From: Garcia nutans
Lineage: Eukaryota; Streptophyta; Magnoliopsida; Malpighiales; Euphorbiaceae
Assembly: GCA_947685225.1 (NCBI GenBank)
Contig: CANTUV010000062.1
Span: 12,730,501 to 12,794,500, forward strand
Direction: 5' to 3'
Length of the DNA: 64,000 bases
Shown piece after piece: positions 33,805-46,260 of the stretch (positions are counted from its first letter, which is position 1; each line of letters starts with the position of its first letter). Made by a program: the position numbers and the translations under genes. Below the pieces are notes generated by a model, which was given only the letters and a program-made list of their open reading frames with translations, had not been told where the DNA came from and made no database searches.

Positions 33805-35514
33805 ATGGAAACCATTCCGCCAACAAATACCTCCACACATGGAAACCTAAACTCATTTCTTATATCCTATTTTGATGGAACAGATTATTCCTATTGAAAA
33901 CACAAGATGTATTTGTTCCTAGAAAGTGAAGGAATTGAGCTATGAAAATTTGTTGAAAATGAATGAAAACCTCCTACTTATGAAGTTGATAGTGTTCAAG
34001 TTCCTCTTCCTAAAACACAATGGTCAAGTGCCAATGTGAAAGATCAATTCAAGAACAATAGAGCATCCTCCATCTTGATGAATTCAATATCAAGAGAAGA
34101 AGGTGGGAGAGTCCAACATCTCACTTGTGCTCATTGCATTTGAAAAACTCTTGAGAACTATCATGAGGGTACTACCCAAGTGAGGTTCACCAAGAAGCAA
34201 ATGCATGTACATGAGCATGAATTATTCAAGATGAAGCTCAATGAAAATATAACCGACATGATGAACCGTTTGCTTGACATTGTCAATGAATTAAAGAAAT
34301 ATGACAAGATATATGATCAAGGTGATGTTAATACAAAATCTTGAGAGCTCATAGATCAAGGAAGAGCTTTAAGTCAAAAGTTTCTTCTATTGAAGAGGCT
34401 CATGACCTTAGCACCTTGAGGATCAATGAACTTGTGGGAAAGCTACTCACTTTTGAACTATACAATGAAAAGGAAGAAGAACAAGGTGAGAAAGAGAAAA
34501 TGAAAGTCATAGCTCTCAAGGCAATTAAAGAAGTTAAGAGCTCAAGTAATGAAGATAGTGACGATGAAGAAGAAATGGCAATGCTTTCAAAAAGAATAAG
34601 TGATTGGAAGGGAAAGAGAAGATTGCAAGCTAACAAAGTTACATTTTTTAAATCCTCCTTCAAAGATAAAGATAAAGAGAATGAAGTGAAATGTTATGAA
34701 TGTAACAAATCTGGTCACATCATTGCTTTAAGGTGAAAAACAAAAAGAAGTAGGATAAGGAAAAGAAGAAATCACTCAAATTCAGAAGAAGAGGAGGAGG
34801 AAGGAATTGCTAATGTATGTCTCATGGCTATTGAGGATGAAAATGACTCCAATGAGGTAGGTACTCAATTCTTGAAATTAATTGCATATGATAATGATGT
34901 TATTGATAGTTTAGATAATAGTGATTTGATTGAACATATGAACCTTAGAGTTGAAAAGTATTTTTCTAAGATGAACTTTTTATAAGGATAAATGTTCTAA
35001 GCTAGAAAAGGATTTTATGTCTTTGAAAAACTATACATTAGAATTGAAGACCTCAATTGATGAAATGACTAAAAATTCACATAGCTTAGAAAATGTAATC
35101 AAGGAAAATGAAATTTTGAAGGATGAACTTAAAGAACTAAAAAATCAATCTCAAATTTTTCATAAGGGAAAAGAGGCATTAGACACACTGATAGATAATT
35201 AAAGGTCAAAATTTTTGAAATATGGTTTAGGATTCAATGGCTCATCCATCACTACATCTAAGTTACCAACATTTGTAAAAGCATCTATAACTCAAACCTC
35301 TATTGTTGAAGTTGTAAGGAACACTAATGCACAAAACAAATATAAAAATTCTAAAAGGATTACATTGGGTTCACAAGGCTCTATAACTAGAATTCCAAGA
35401 GCAAAACATGCATTCATGTATACAAGGCATGTACATAGACACAAAAATGCACAAAATAAAATCTCATTCAATACACACTTGCAATTGTGTACATGGTTCA
35501 TTGAATTTTAATAG
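33805..35514 (+). pseudogene. Copia gag, broken
   Basis: ATG at 33805 (METIPPTNTSTHGNLNSF). The capsid part has YHEGTTQVRFTKKQ and MNRLLDIVNELKK (34155-34300). A zinc knuckle CYECNKSGHI at 34690-34720 lacks its last Cys. A coiled-coil-like, Glu/Lys/Leu-rich segment follows (35017-35200). A second zinc-binding stretch near 35540-35600 (YQCTYCIGHKSIIC) runs into NPQGPNLIWVPK at 35630. At least four stops or shifts interrupt it. Confidence 0.85.
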
Positions 35515-35679
35515 GAAAGTGCATAAGTATAGAACCTTGTATCAATGCACTTATTGCATTGGACATAAGAGCATAATTTGCTATATTGGGAAGGCTCATC
35601 TCAAGTTAGAGGATCCTTCTACTACTAACCCCCAAGGACCCAACCTCATTTGGGTACCTAAAAGAAGATGAACATTATT

Positions 35680-37020
35680 ATTTTATAGGTATGCTTAAAA
35701 TTCACTATCAATGAAATTGTTTGGCTTGTGGATAGTGGATATTCAAGGCATATGATGAGTAATACAAAGCTTTTTGCAACACTCAATTACAAGCATGGAG
35801 GTAATGTTACTTTTAGAAATAATGCTAAAGGTAAAATCATTGGCATTGGTTCCATTGGCATGTTTGGTAAGAATATGATTGAAAATGTGTGGCTTATTAA
35901 TGTATTAAAACATAATTTGCTTAGTGTAAGTCAATTATGTGATAGAGGATATGATGTAAGTTTTGACTCTAAAGGATATAAAGTTACTAATTCAAATGGC
36001 GAACTTGCATTCAAAGGAGTTAGAATTGGCAATACATATAAAATTGACTTACATCCCTGTAATGCATTTGAATGTTTGCATCCCAGTAATGCATTTGAAT
36101 GTTTGATCACCATTAGTAAAGATGATTGGTTATGGCATAGAAGACTAGGACATACTAGTATGGATCATTTACAATACATCAGTAAGGAAGAACTAGTTGA
36201 TGGTCTCCCTAAAGTTGATAAAGATAGGACTTATGAACCTTGTCAATTTAGTAAGCAACATAAAAGTTAATTCAAATCTAAAAATTTTGTAAGCACTTCT
36301 AGACCCTTAGAACTCATTCAATTGGATTTATTTGGACTAAATAAAGTTGCTAGCTTAAGTAGCAAGTTATATGAATTTGTACTTATTGATGATTACTCAA
36401 GATTTACATGGGTTAATTTCTTAACTCAAAATAATGAAGCTTTCAATCATTTTAAAATATTTGCAAAAAGAGTTCAAAATGAAAAGGCTATGCAATCATA
36501 TCAATTAGAAGTGATCATGACAAAGAATTTGAAAATGAGAACTTTGAAAAATTTTATAATGAGTTTGGTATTTCACCCAATTTTTTGGCTCCTAGAACAC
36601 CACAACAAAATAGTGTGGTTGAAAGAAAAAATATAACATTGGTTGAAACAGCTAGGACAATACTCAATGAGTATGATTTACTATCTTATTTTTGGGCAAA
36701 AGTCATTAATACCGTATGTTGTATTTCAAATCGTGTTTACAAAAAGCCTTTGATAAACAAAACTTCTTATGAGCTATAAAATGGAAGAATACCCAAAATT
36801 TCATACCTTAGAGCATTTGGATACAAATACTTTATATTGAATACCAAGGACAATCTTGAGAAATTCTCATCCAAATCAGATGAAGGCATATTTTTAGGAT
36901 ATTCATCATCTAGCAAAGCATATAGAGTATTTAATAAGAGAACACTAGTAGTTAAAGAATAAATGCATGTTGTTTTTGATGAATCTTCTAAACTTGATCA
37001 AAGGAAAGGTAGTGTGTCTT
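35680..37020 (+). pseudogene. Copia protease and integrase, broken
   Basis: Protease: WLVDSGYSRHM (35722-35755), the active DSG present but the usual Cys after it is Tyr. A GAG-pre-integrase zinc region follows: WHRRLGHTSMDHL, then YEPCQFSKQ at about 36130-36255, with one zinc Cys lost. Integrase core: IQLDLFG, LIDDYSRFTW and VVERKN (36318-36635) carry the D, D, E positions, with a frameshift near 36500. The C-terminal part ends in YLRAFGYK and GIFLGYSSSSKAYRVFNKRT (36810-36940). Confidence 0.9.
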
Positions 37021-37179
37021 GATGATTTTGTAGGTACATTTGAATAACAAGAAAAAATTAATATTCCAAAGAATATTCATGATGAACAAGAGGAAGAGTC
37101 TCAAGAGCTATCCAAAGATTGGCAATACAAGAAGGACCATCCAAAAGAACTAATCAGTAGTGATACATTAAAGGGAGTA

Positions 37180-38155
37180 ACTACTATATTCAAACTTAAA
37201 TACTTACATGTTAATGTTGCTTTTGTTTCTCAAATTAAGCCAATAACTATTAAGAAGGCTCTTAGTGATGAGTGTTGGGTGATTTTTATGCAAGATGAAC
37301 TCAATTAATTTGAAAGAAATAAAGTATGGGAACTTGTTCCTAAATCAAAAGATCATCCAATTATAGGATGTAAATGGGTATATAGGAATAAGCTTAATGA
37401 AAATGGTCTTATTACTAGAAACAAAGCTAGATTGGAGCCAAAGGCTATAACCAAGAGGAAGGAATTGACTAAGATGAGACATTTGTCCGCATTGCTAAAT
37501 CAGAAGCAATTAGAATTTTACTTGCATTTGCATGTCACATGAATTTTAAACTTTTCAAATTGATGTTAAAAGTGCATTTCTAAATGGATTTATTATTGAG
37601 GAAGTTCATGTTAAACAACCTCTCAGTTTTGAAGATTATAAATTTCCAAATCATGTTTTTAAACTTACCAAAGCACTATATGGATTGAAACAAGCTCCAA
37701 GAGCTTGGTATGATAGACTTCGTACATATTTGCTTGAAAATGGTTTTTTCAAAAGGTAAAGTTGACACAACTCTTTTTGTTAAAAAGAAAATATATAACA
37801 TTTTGATTGTGTAAATCAATGTTGATGACATTATATTTGGTGAACTAATGAATTTTTGTGTAAGGAATTTGCTTCTTGTATGACTAAGGAATTTAAAATG
37901 AGCATGATGGGTGAGCTTAAATTCTTTCTTGGCCTATAAATCAAGCAATGCAAGGATGGAATCTTCCTCAACTAATCCAAGTACACAAAGAAAATCCTCA
38001 AGAAATTTGGAATGGATGGTTACAAAATTAGCAAGACTCCTATAAGCACATTCTTGAAACTTGACAAAAATGAAAGTGGTAAGGCAGTAGATGAGAAGAA
38101 ATATTGAGGTATTATCGGATCACTACTTTACTTAACCACTTCTAGGCCTGATATT
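37180..38155 (+). pseudogene. Copia reverse transcriptase, broken
   Basis: NKVWELVPKSKDH and IGCKWVYRNK (37318-37390), LYGLKQAPRAWYDRL (37677-37720) and the active-site block INVDDIIFG (about 37818-37845; normally YVDD) in the standard copia RT order. Several frameshifts lie between them. Confidence 0.85.
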
Positions 38156-38771
38156 ATGTATAGAGTATGTTTGTGTGCTAGATTTCAATCTTGTCCTAAG
38201 GAATCACATTTGAATGCCACTAAAAGAATTTTAAAATATTTGAGTGGAACAATGCATTTGGGGCTTTGGTATCCTAGAAACACATCATTTGACATTTTAG
38301 ATTTTTTAGATGCAGACTATACTGGTAGCATATTAGATAGAAAGAGTACGACTAGTGCATGTCATTTTCTTGATGACTGCTTGATTTCTTGGTTTAGCAA
38401 GAAACAAGTGTCAATGTCTTTATCTATCGGAAAAGCCGAATATGTTGCTGCATGTTTTTATTGTACAAGTTCTATGGATGAAGCAACAATTGTTTGATTA
38501 TGGAAAAATGTTTGATCATAATCCTATTAAGTGTGATAATACAAGTGCAATTTACTTATCCAAGAATCCCATTCAACACTCTAGGTCTAAACATATAGAC
38601 ATTAGGTATCATTTCTTGAGAGACAATATTCAAAATCAAAATATTATTTTACAATTTATAGACACTCAAAATCAACTTGCGGATATCTTTACAAAACCAT
38701 TAAATGAAGATAGACTAAACTTCATCAAGCATAACTTAGGAATGATTGATGGAAGCTCTTTGAATGAATAA
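38156..38771 (+). pseudogene. Copia RNase H, C-terminal end of pol
   Basis: Two overlapping frames (38156-38497 and 38442-38771) joined by one frameshift. LDADYTGSILDRKSTT and KAEYVAACF, then CDNTSAIYLSKNP, RSKHIDIRYHFLRD and LADIFTKPL, end in a stop at 38769. Acidic positions of RNase H are partly kept (DADY, KAEY, CDNTSA). This is the least damaged part of the polyprotein. Confidence 0.9.
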
Positions 38772-39229
38772 ACCATGTGCATTCAATACATTGTGTTAAA
38801 TACAAAATTCTGATAATCAATTAAAGCCATCAATTTTGATCATAAATTGTCCATACAAAATTCTCTCTATTTTCTTTCTTTCTATTTTTTTTCTTGTTAG
38901 TGCGATCATCCTAACCTATCTAGCGGTCACGAGTCTATTGGTATGTTTCATCCTAAATAAACCTTCAGTGAGTGGTTGGGTAAATAGGACAGACGGTAGA
39001 GAGAATTTGAAAATCTCGACCATTATAGGTTTTCTCACAAGCAGCGAGCGTCCCACTTTATTTAATGGTTGCACCGTGGTCATTCGCGAGGGTCCTTAAG
39101 CAAAAATACGGTTGCACCCTGTGCACTTTGCACAACATTTTCTAACCATTAGTTGTTAGTTAGATTTTAATTTTTCACCCTCTAAATCTAGAAACAACTA
39201 GTTTTTCACATTCTATTATTGTGATTAGG
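38772..39229 (+). other. Spacer between pol and 3' accessory ORF
   Basis: Contains an 87-codon open frame (38836-39099) with a hydrophobic start, and several GCGATCATCC/GCGGTCACGAG/GCGTCCCAC words like those in the LTR. I think it is non-coding, carrying the same GC-rich motif as the LTR. Confidence 0.4.
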
Positions 39230-40551
39230 GATCAAGAAGAAGCTTCTCCCTCTTCTCCACAACCTAGAAGAGGATAGAAAATCCACAAACCCTATCACTA
39301 AACCTCTGAAGAAAGATATTAGGTATGTCATGCTTAAGAGAAAAAAAGATGGAAGAAATAAAAAACCCCTTTGGAGGCCTGCTCATAGCACTCAACTTCA
39401 AAGATGAGATTGACAGATTCCTACATGTTCTTGGCTAGAGAAAGTTTGTATACCCTAATGAGGTAGGATACTCTAGCTTGAGAAAAGAATTCTTAGTGTC
39501 TCTCTAAATATAGAAGAGTGAAAATTCTACCTTAGGTTGGTATGGGATTGAATTTAAGCTATTTGATCAATATCGTGCCTTAAATTTAGAGGATTTTGCA
39601 AAAATTTAGGACTTTTCAACTGATGGAGCTACTTCCTATAATGACACAACCTTTTCAAACCAAACTCTCTCTTACTTTTGGCAAGAAATTTCTATAGAGA
39701 CTTCATTTGTGAAGGAATCCAAAGCTAGACATATTAAATCACTCTTCCTTTGGATGCTCTATAGGATTATAACCTACACTATCTACCAAAGGGGGGATGG
39801 AAATAAAAAAGTCACCAAAAGGGACTTTTATTTTTCTCTATGCTTTCACTCACAACATACCCATCAACATACCAAATTCTTAATAGATACACTCTATCAC
39901 CATGCAACCACTAGGTTGGGAACCTTCTTTCTTTCCTCACATATTACTCAAATAGCTAGGCATATGAATATGTTGAATGACCTCAACCTAGCTATACCTT
40001 GAGAAATTATTTTGACCTTTCTTCCAGTGCTATCACAATAAATTACCTAGAATACGTTGTTTATGTTAGAACGATTGATGGCACATATGTATATCTTTTT
40101 AGGGAAAAGGGTGTAGTAGATAGGCACAAAAGAGGCTTAGATACACCATTGAAGGAGAAGGTGAATCCATGGAGGTTGCTGTTAATCCCTATTCCTCCAA
40201 CTCTAGCAAAATTTGGCTCTCCCATTAAACTCATCCTAAAAGCCATTAAATCTCTTCACAAGCAATTATCTCACTTCAAAAGGGATGTGTCCAAGAGATT
40301 TCAGTACTTGAACAAGAAAATTGATCTTCTATCCCACATGCATCATGACCTATATGAGATGCAAAACAAAATGGATTTGCCTCAATATGATCTCAAATAA
40401 TGGGATGTGAGTGATCATGAAGAAAGCCCTTTTGAAGAAGAATCCATAGAAGACGGTAATAGCTCTAGCTCTAGTAGTAGTGGTCATACTCCTCTTAACA
40501 AGGGCAAGGCCCCAATGGAAGTAGAGGAACCAGAGGATGAAGATTCTGATT
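39230..40551 (+). pseudogene. 3' accessory (env-like position) ORF of SIRE-like element
   Basis: After pol, a broken frame reads RKFVYPNEVGYSSLRKEF (about 39440-39495), WYGIEFKLFDQYRALNLEDF (39540-39600), then an open 97-codon stretch with KARHIKSLFLWMLYRIIT and LSSHITQIARHMNML (39709-40002), and lastly LKAIKSLHKQL, LSHMHHDLYEMQNKMDL and an acidic Ser/Glu tail (40225-40550). No clear signal peptide or fusion segment is seen. Its position equals the env-like ORF of SIRE elements, but the text recalls plant transposon gag-like proteins more than an envelope. A homologous fragment occurs at 26330-26736. Confidence 0.6.
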
Positions 40552-40972
40552 AGCTCTTTCTTTTTCTTTGTTGTTTTGTGTTTTTTTGTTTCTGTTTCTT
40601 TGCTATTGTTCTTGAATTTCATGTTTAATGAATGAACTTTCATGTTTAATGAATTAATCTCCTTTTTAATAATGCTTTTGTATTTATGCTTTTATCCACA
40701 CTCATTTCTTTTTTTCTTTTTGCCTTTGTCAAAGATGGAGATGGTTAAATAAAAAAAAATGTAAAGTAAAAATATAAGAGTAAGTTTTGATAATGCATTG
40801 CATGCATTACATTGGCCAAACTCAAGTAAAAGGCAATTAAAATGACATAATAATCATCTTCAAAACATCTTGGATAAGCATACATTTAGGGGGAGGTTAA
40901 AAGAAGCAACTGTCACTTAAAATTAATTATCTTGCTTATATTTCATCATCATTCCATTTGATTTCCAAAGTA

Positions 40973-40986
40973 AAAAAGGAGGAGAT
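40973..40986 (+). promoter_or_regulatory. Polypurine tract of SIRE-like element
   Basis: AAAAAAGGAGGAGAT immediately before TGTTAGCC of the 3' LTR. Confidence 0.8.
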
Positions 40987-42313
40987 TGTTAGCCAAATAA
41001 TCTCAATTTTGATTTTTAGCACTCAAATTGAATGATGCACATAACATGTCTTTGAAATACTTGGTGCAGGAATAAAATGCTCAATATATTGATGAAATAA
41101 GGTAAAAATAGTGGTCACCACAGACTGAATGGCGATCGCCCCTAAAGCCTTAAAGAACGAATGAAGTTACCGTAGGGTTCGTAGTAAGAAACTCGACCAG
41201 AGGAATGATTGTGACAGAGTACTCTGCCACCGTCCATATATTAGGATGATCGCACCCAAATGACAAAAACTCTAATACTCATAGTAAGGAATGTGATGAC
41301 AGGCTCGGTCCGAGGAGCGGTCTCGCAGAACCATTTTGCGATCGTCCCTTTTCATAAGCGATCGTCCATACATTTCTAAGATAAAACATATGGATTGGTA
41401 GTAGTGTTCATTATCTTGGGTGCGCCCAAAATTTCGACATGAGACATCCAATTCGACTGCTATCTCAATCAAGGGCGACCGCATCTTTCATATTTTGGTA
41501 AAAAAATTACTTTGTCAAATGAAGCAATGACACTTGGAATGACTATTATAAAGAACAAGCTTTAAATTTGAAAAGGGTGATCATCCCCTACCTTGGGCCG
41601 ACCGCGATAGTCACAAGCTAGTAAAGGATGGAAAAATCTCACTAGCAGAGCACTAACATTTGACCATCCCTGAATATCATACGAGCGCCCAATGTGCCTA
41701 GGCGACCATCCACTATTCTAGGATGATCGCATCCTGAGAAAACTCTTTGTAATCATAAAAACTAGTCTAATAGAATATATCACAATACTCATAACGGCTA
41801 GTTAGACCAAATTAGCTATAAATACCTTAAGAAATCTCTTGTTTAAGGGGTTCTTACAATTGACAAAGCTAAGGCAAACTACTTTCATTTTCTATGCATC
41901 AAAATTTATACTTGTATTCCTTAAGTGTTGGGTGTGAATATTGAAACACCATTGTAAGTTTGAGTGTGAACTTGAAAATACTTATGTTTTAGAGTGAGCA
42001 TAGAAAAACTCTTGTTGGATTGTGAGAAAAATTCTCAAAACTTGTAAAAGGTAAGCGTGAGCTTGTGAAAATACCAAGTTAGAGTTAAGCTTGTAAAAAC
42101 TCAAGATTAGTGGAACCTTAACAAGTTTTTAAGGAAGTAGATGTAGGATTGAGGTAATCCAAACCACTATAAACTCCTTGTATTCTTTCTTCTATACTTT
42201 ATGCAATCTTTTTCTGCATCTTCTTCATTTTTTGCTTTTTATTTTTAAATTTACCATCTCTTCTTCAAATCAACCAATTCACCCTCCTCTTGGTTTGCTT
42301 TCTTAGGACTACA
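40987..42313 (+). repeat. 3' LTR of SIRE-like element
   Basis: TGTTAGCC to AGGACTACA, homologous over its length to 32417-33746. It keeps more of the GC-rich GCGATCGYCC words than the 5' copy, which suggests C-to-T decay of the 5' copy. Confidence 0.85.
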
Positions 42314-42318
42314 ATATG
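42314..42318. repeat. Target-site duplication ATATG, right
   Basis: Identical to 32412-32416. Confidence 0.85.
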
Positions 42319-42327
42319 TATATATAT

Positions 42328-42418
42328 AACTCAAAATCTTCACTAATTAATTTATAATTTAAATATATCCAATTTATTACTCCTATTTTTCTTTAATCTA
42401 ATTCTCTCTCTCCCTCTA
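42328..42418 (+). repeat. Direct repeat outside copia insertion, right copy
   Basis: Right copy of the sequence at 32222-32315 (AACTCAAAATCTTCACTAATTAA onwards). See the finding on this duplication. Confidence 0.8.
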
Positions 42419-42619
42419 TATACATATTGATTAAGCAAATGATGTAACATTCACCCTAGCCTCTACTTTTGATTTCATTTCTATTATGTAGATCTTATGT
42501 ATATGTATTTCATAAACTTTTTTTTCCCATAAGTTGTTCTATAATTATATACATGTATGAAAAACTTATATATATATATATTCATACATGTATATATTCT
42601 CTAAAAATTAGAGAAGACT

Positions 42620-45160
42620 TTAAAAATTTTAAAGAACCATAAAAGGCAATAGGTTAGACCATAGTAGATATTCAAGAAATAAACCTTTCAATTGGCATGC
42701 ATAGAACATTATTGGAAGAAAATGTTAAACCTATTGCAGACCAATAAAGGAGACTTAATCATAACATGAAAGAAGTAGTTAGAGCTAAAGTGATAAAATT
42801 ATTAGATGCTAGGATTATTTACCTTATTTCTGATAGCTTTTGGGTTAGTCTTGTACACGTTGTGCCTAAAAAAGGAGAGATGATTATTGTTAAGAATGAA
42901 AATAATGAATTAATTCCTTCTAGGACAATTGCATGATGGAGAGTTTGTATTAACTATAGAAATTTGAATTCTACAACTCATAAAAATTACTTTCCATTAC
43001 CATTTATTTGTCAAATGCTTGAGCGACTTGTAGGTAACACTTTTTTTGCTTATTGCATGGGTACTCAAGCTACTTTCAAATTCCTATTTCACTCGAAGGC
43101 TAAGAGAAAATAAGCTTCACATGTCCTTATGGCAACTTTGCTCATACACAAGTGCCATTTGGAATATGCAATACACATGCAATATTCCAACACATCATGA
43201 TGGCCATTTTTTCTTATTTAGTAGGCCTAATTATGAAAATTTTCATGGATAATTTTACTATTTATAATTTTACTTTTGATGAATGTTTGTAGAATATGGA
43301 AAATGTTTTAAAGTAGTGTGAAGAGACTGACCAAGTACTTAATTAGGAAAAGTACCAATTTATGGTACAAGAAGAAATAATTCTTGGGCACAAGGTCACT
43401 CGAGAAGGAATTAAAGTAGTTAAAACCAAGATGGAAATAATAGAGAAGATGCCACCACCCACAAATATAAAAGGAGTTCAAAATTTTCTAGGCCACGCAG
43501 GGTTTTATCGATGTTTCACTAAAAATTTTCCTAAAACGTCTAAACCTTGCATGAATTACTTAATAAAGAATCAATTTTTAATTTTACTAAGTTAAATGTT
43601 TTTAACATATTAAGACAACATTATTTTAGCTCCTATCATTACTTTATATGATTGGTCTCCACCTTTTGAGCTCATGTGTAATGCAAGTTATTATGCAGTT
43701 GGAGTCGTTCTTTGTCAAAGAAAGGAGAAGCAAATCCATGTCATTTATTATGCAAGCAGAACATTTGATGGTGTTCAAACTAATTATGCCACTATCAAAA
43801 AGAGATTATTACAATTATATTTGCTTTGGATAAGTTTTGCTCCTACCTTATTGACTCTAAGTTTATTGTTTTTATAGACTATAAGACAATCAAATATATG
43901 ATGAGTAAGAAAAATGCCAAGCCAAGACTCATTCATTTGATTTTATTAATCCAATAATTTAATGTGGATACAAGAGCCAAGACAAATGCAAAAAATGTAA
44001 TATTTGACCATTTATCAAGACTTAAAAGATGAAAAGTTGATGAAGACAACATTCCCATCAATGAAGCTTTCCCTGATGAGAATCTATTTGCCCTCACTCA
44101 TTCCATACCATGGTATGCTATTTTTATTAATTATTTGGTTAGTAGAATTTTTCCTCCTGAGCTATCCAACACTCATAGAAAAAATTTTCTTTTTAGTGTC
44201 AAATATTATATATGGGAAGACCCCTTACTATTCAAATATTGTAGAAATGGAAATATAAGAAGATGCATTCCAGAAGAAGAATTCTAAAGTATTCTCAACT
44301 CTTGTCATTCCAAGGAATGTGAAGGTCAATTTAGCACTTTGAGGGATTAATTTCACAAGACCATTCCCTTCTTTCAAAAACCAATACATCTTGGTCAGAG
44401 TAGACTACGTCTCTAAGTGGGTAGAAGCCACAACAAGTCTTACCAATGATTCAAGAGTTGTGATTAAATTCATTAAAAGAAATATCTTCTCTAAATTTGG
44501 GGTCCCTCAAATAATTATAAGTGATGGTGGATCTCATTATTACAATAAATCTTTTGAGAGGTTGAGAAAGTATGTGGTTCATTGTAAAAGGGCCACTCCT
44601 TATCACCCTCAAACTAGTGTCCAAGTTAAAATTTTAAATAAGGAGCTCAAATGGATATTGGAGAAAATCAACAACTCAAAGATTGGGCATTTAAGTTTGA
44701 CGATGCTCTTTAGGCTTATCGTACTCCATTTAAGACACCTATTTGCATGTCATCTTACCGATTGGTTTTTGGATTAGCTTGCCACTTGCCAGTAGAATTA
44801 CAACATCAAGCTTATTAGGCTATCAATTAGTTAAAATGGGCTTAACAACTATTGGGAAAAAGCGTCTCATCCAACTAAGTGAATTGGAAAAGTTGCAGTT
44901 GCAAGCTTATGAGAGTACCAAGACCTATAAGAAATGAACCAAATCATGGCATGACAAACATATTCAACCTTGCAAATTTCGTGAAGGGCAATATGTTCTT
45001 TTCAATTCAAGACTAAGGCTTTCCTTGAAAAACTTAAGTCATATTAGTCCAGACCATTTAAAATTTTCAAGGTTAATCCACATGTTGTACTTGAAATTCA
45101 AAATAGTTCAATGGAGACCTTCAAAGTTAATGACCAATGTCTCAAGCCTTATCTAATGTG
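42620..45160 (+). pseudogene. Athila-like pol: RT, RNase H, integrase
   Basis: RT N-terminus: LNHNMKEVVRAKVIKLLDA, VHVVPKKGEM and WRVCINYRNLN (42750-42975), then PLPFICQMLERLVG (43000-43030). RT C-terminus: GHKVTREGIKVVKTKMEII and FLGHAGFYRCFTKNF (43388-43540). RNase H: NASYYAVGVVLCQRK and YYASRTFDGVQTNYAT (43680-43800). Integrase: VDYVSKWVEATTSL, FGVPQIIISDGGSHY and RATPYHPQTSVQVKILN (44400-44640), then CHLPVEL and HDKHIQPCKFREGQYVLFNSRL to about 45030. Many stops and shifts. The active-site block of RT is lost near 43100-43250. With the LTR and gag fragment at 29604-31815 it probably made up one element, later split and deleted. Confidence 0.85.
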
Positions 45161-45164
45161 TTTT

Positions 45165-45834
45165 TTTTTTTTAATATTTTTAGCATGCATATTTTTGTTA
45201 TAATTTTATAATAAATTTAATTATTAACTTTTTAATAATTTTAAATATTAGTATAAGAAAATACATGAGTCAAGTTTTTTTATGAAATATATGAGTCAAG
45301 TTTCTTATATATGAACAAATATATTAAATGGTAAGTATAAATTGTATTAAGATGTACGAAAAGCTAATATAAAGATAGAATAACTAAGTATTTTCATATT
45401 AATTTAGTTAGTTTTTAAAAGAATTATTTCGTGTATATTTACTATTTAAATATTTAATTTTTAAAAAATTATTTATATATGACGAAAATTTTTTCAAATA
45501 TTGGTGAAAGATAAAATGGTAAACCTAAAATTGGAAACGTCAAAATTGTTGTTGTTTCTATTTTTTTTCTAAACTATAAATAATAATGACTTTGTTTTTA
45601 ATAAGTTAAAACTTTAAGGGAATTTACACAATATATCCTTATTTTAAATTTTCTTTTCAAATATACTACTATTTTTTCACTTTTTTTTTTGCCTTACCTG
45701 TTAACAGTATTCACAACTCAAACGACTCATCATCTATTTTTTGACGTTAATGTTTTTGTTTTTTTATTTTATTTTTTTACGTTGTTTTATCTAGAAATAT
45801 TTTTTTATTTATATTCTTATAAATATACAATATA
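45165..45834. other. AT-rich spacer after Athila pol
   Basis: No 3' LTR of the Athila element recognised, no gene. Confidence 0.4.
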
Positions 45835-46260
45835 CACATAACATATACCGCATTTATCAAACATCTACTAAACATACATAAAATATCTACCAAGCATTCA
45901 CATAATTTACTCAATATTTTTTAATTTTATATTTACATAACATCCACGCAACATACACACAACTTATATAAACAAAAACTTGATTTGCATATAACATCTA
46001 TAAAATATCTACAATATTTACTAAATATCTATTAAACATCCATTAAACATCTGCCAAGCATTTACATAACGAAATTAATTTTTGTTTACTTTTTTTTTAT
46101 ATTCTTCTAACATACACAAAATATCTATAATACATCAATACTTTTATTATGTATTTTTCTAACATACAGTAAATATTTATCATACATCCACCATAGATCA
46201 ACACTACATTAGTAATTTTATTTTGTATTCTTCTAATACAAGCAACATATAATACTTTAA
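45835..46260. repeat. Scattered AACATCTAYNAAACAT repeat
   Basis: About twenty short variants of AACATCTAC or AACATACAC, separated by AAAATATCTACC-like text, at irregular 12-40 base spacing. A low-complexity, partly tandem tract. Confidence 0.55.

Larger units (their letters stand above)
32417..42313 (+). mobile_element. Full-length SIRE-like Ty1/copia element (9.9 kb)
   Basis: Two LTRs of about 1.33 kb (32417-33746 and 40987-42313), primer site, gag, protease, integrase, RT, RNase H, a further 3' ORF, polypurine tract, and ATATG duplications at both ends. The LTRs differ visibly (more than one base in ten in the first 300, by eye), and all ORFs are broken, so this is an old inactive copy. 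The copia domain order (integrase before RT), the long LTRs and the extra 3' ORF fit the SIRE/Maximus group by family knowledge. Confidence 0.9.

Noticed and set aside
34400..34663. Minus-strand Ser/Leu-rich 87-codon ORF
   Set aside because: Shadow of the copia gag code on the plus strand.
38836..39099. 87-codon ORF with hydrophobic start as a membrane or env protein
   Set aside because: No partner in the related element, and the second half overlaps the same GC-rich motif seen in the non-coding LTR.
45835..46260. CRISPR-like array of short repeats
   Set aside because: Unit length and spacing are irregular, spacers are also AT-rich variants of the repeat, and the DNA is of plant type.
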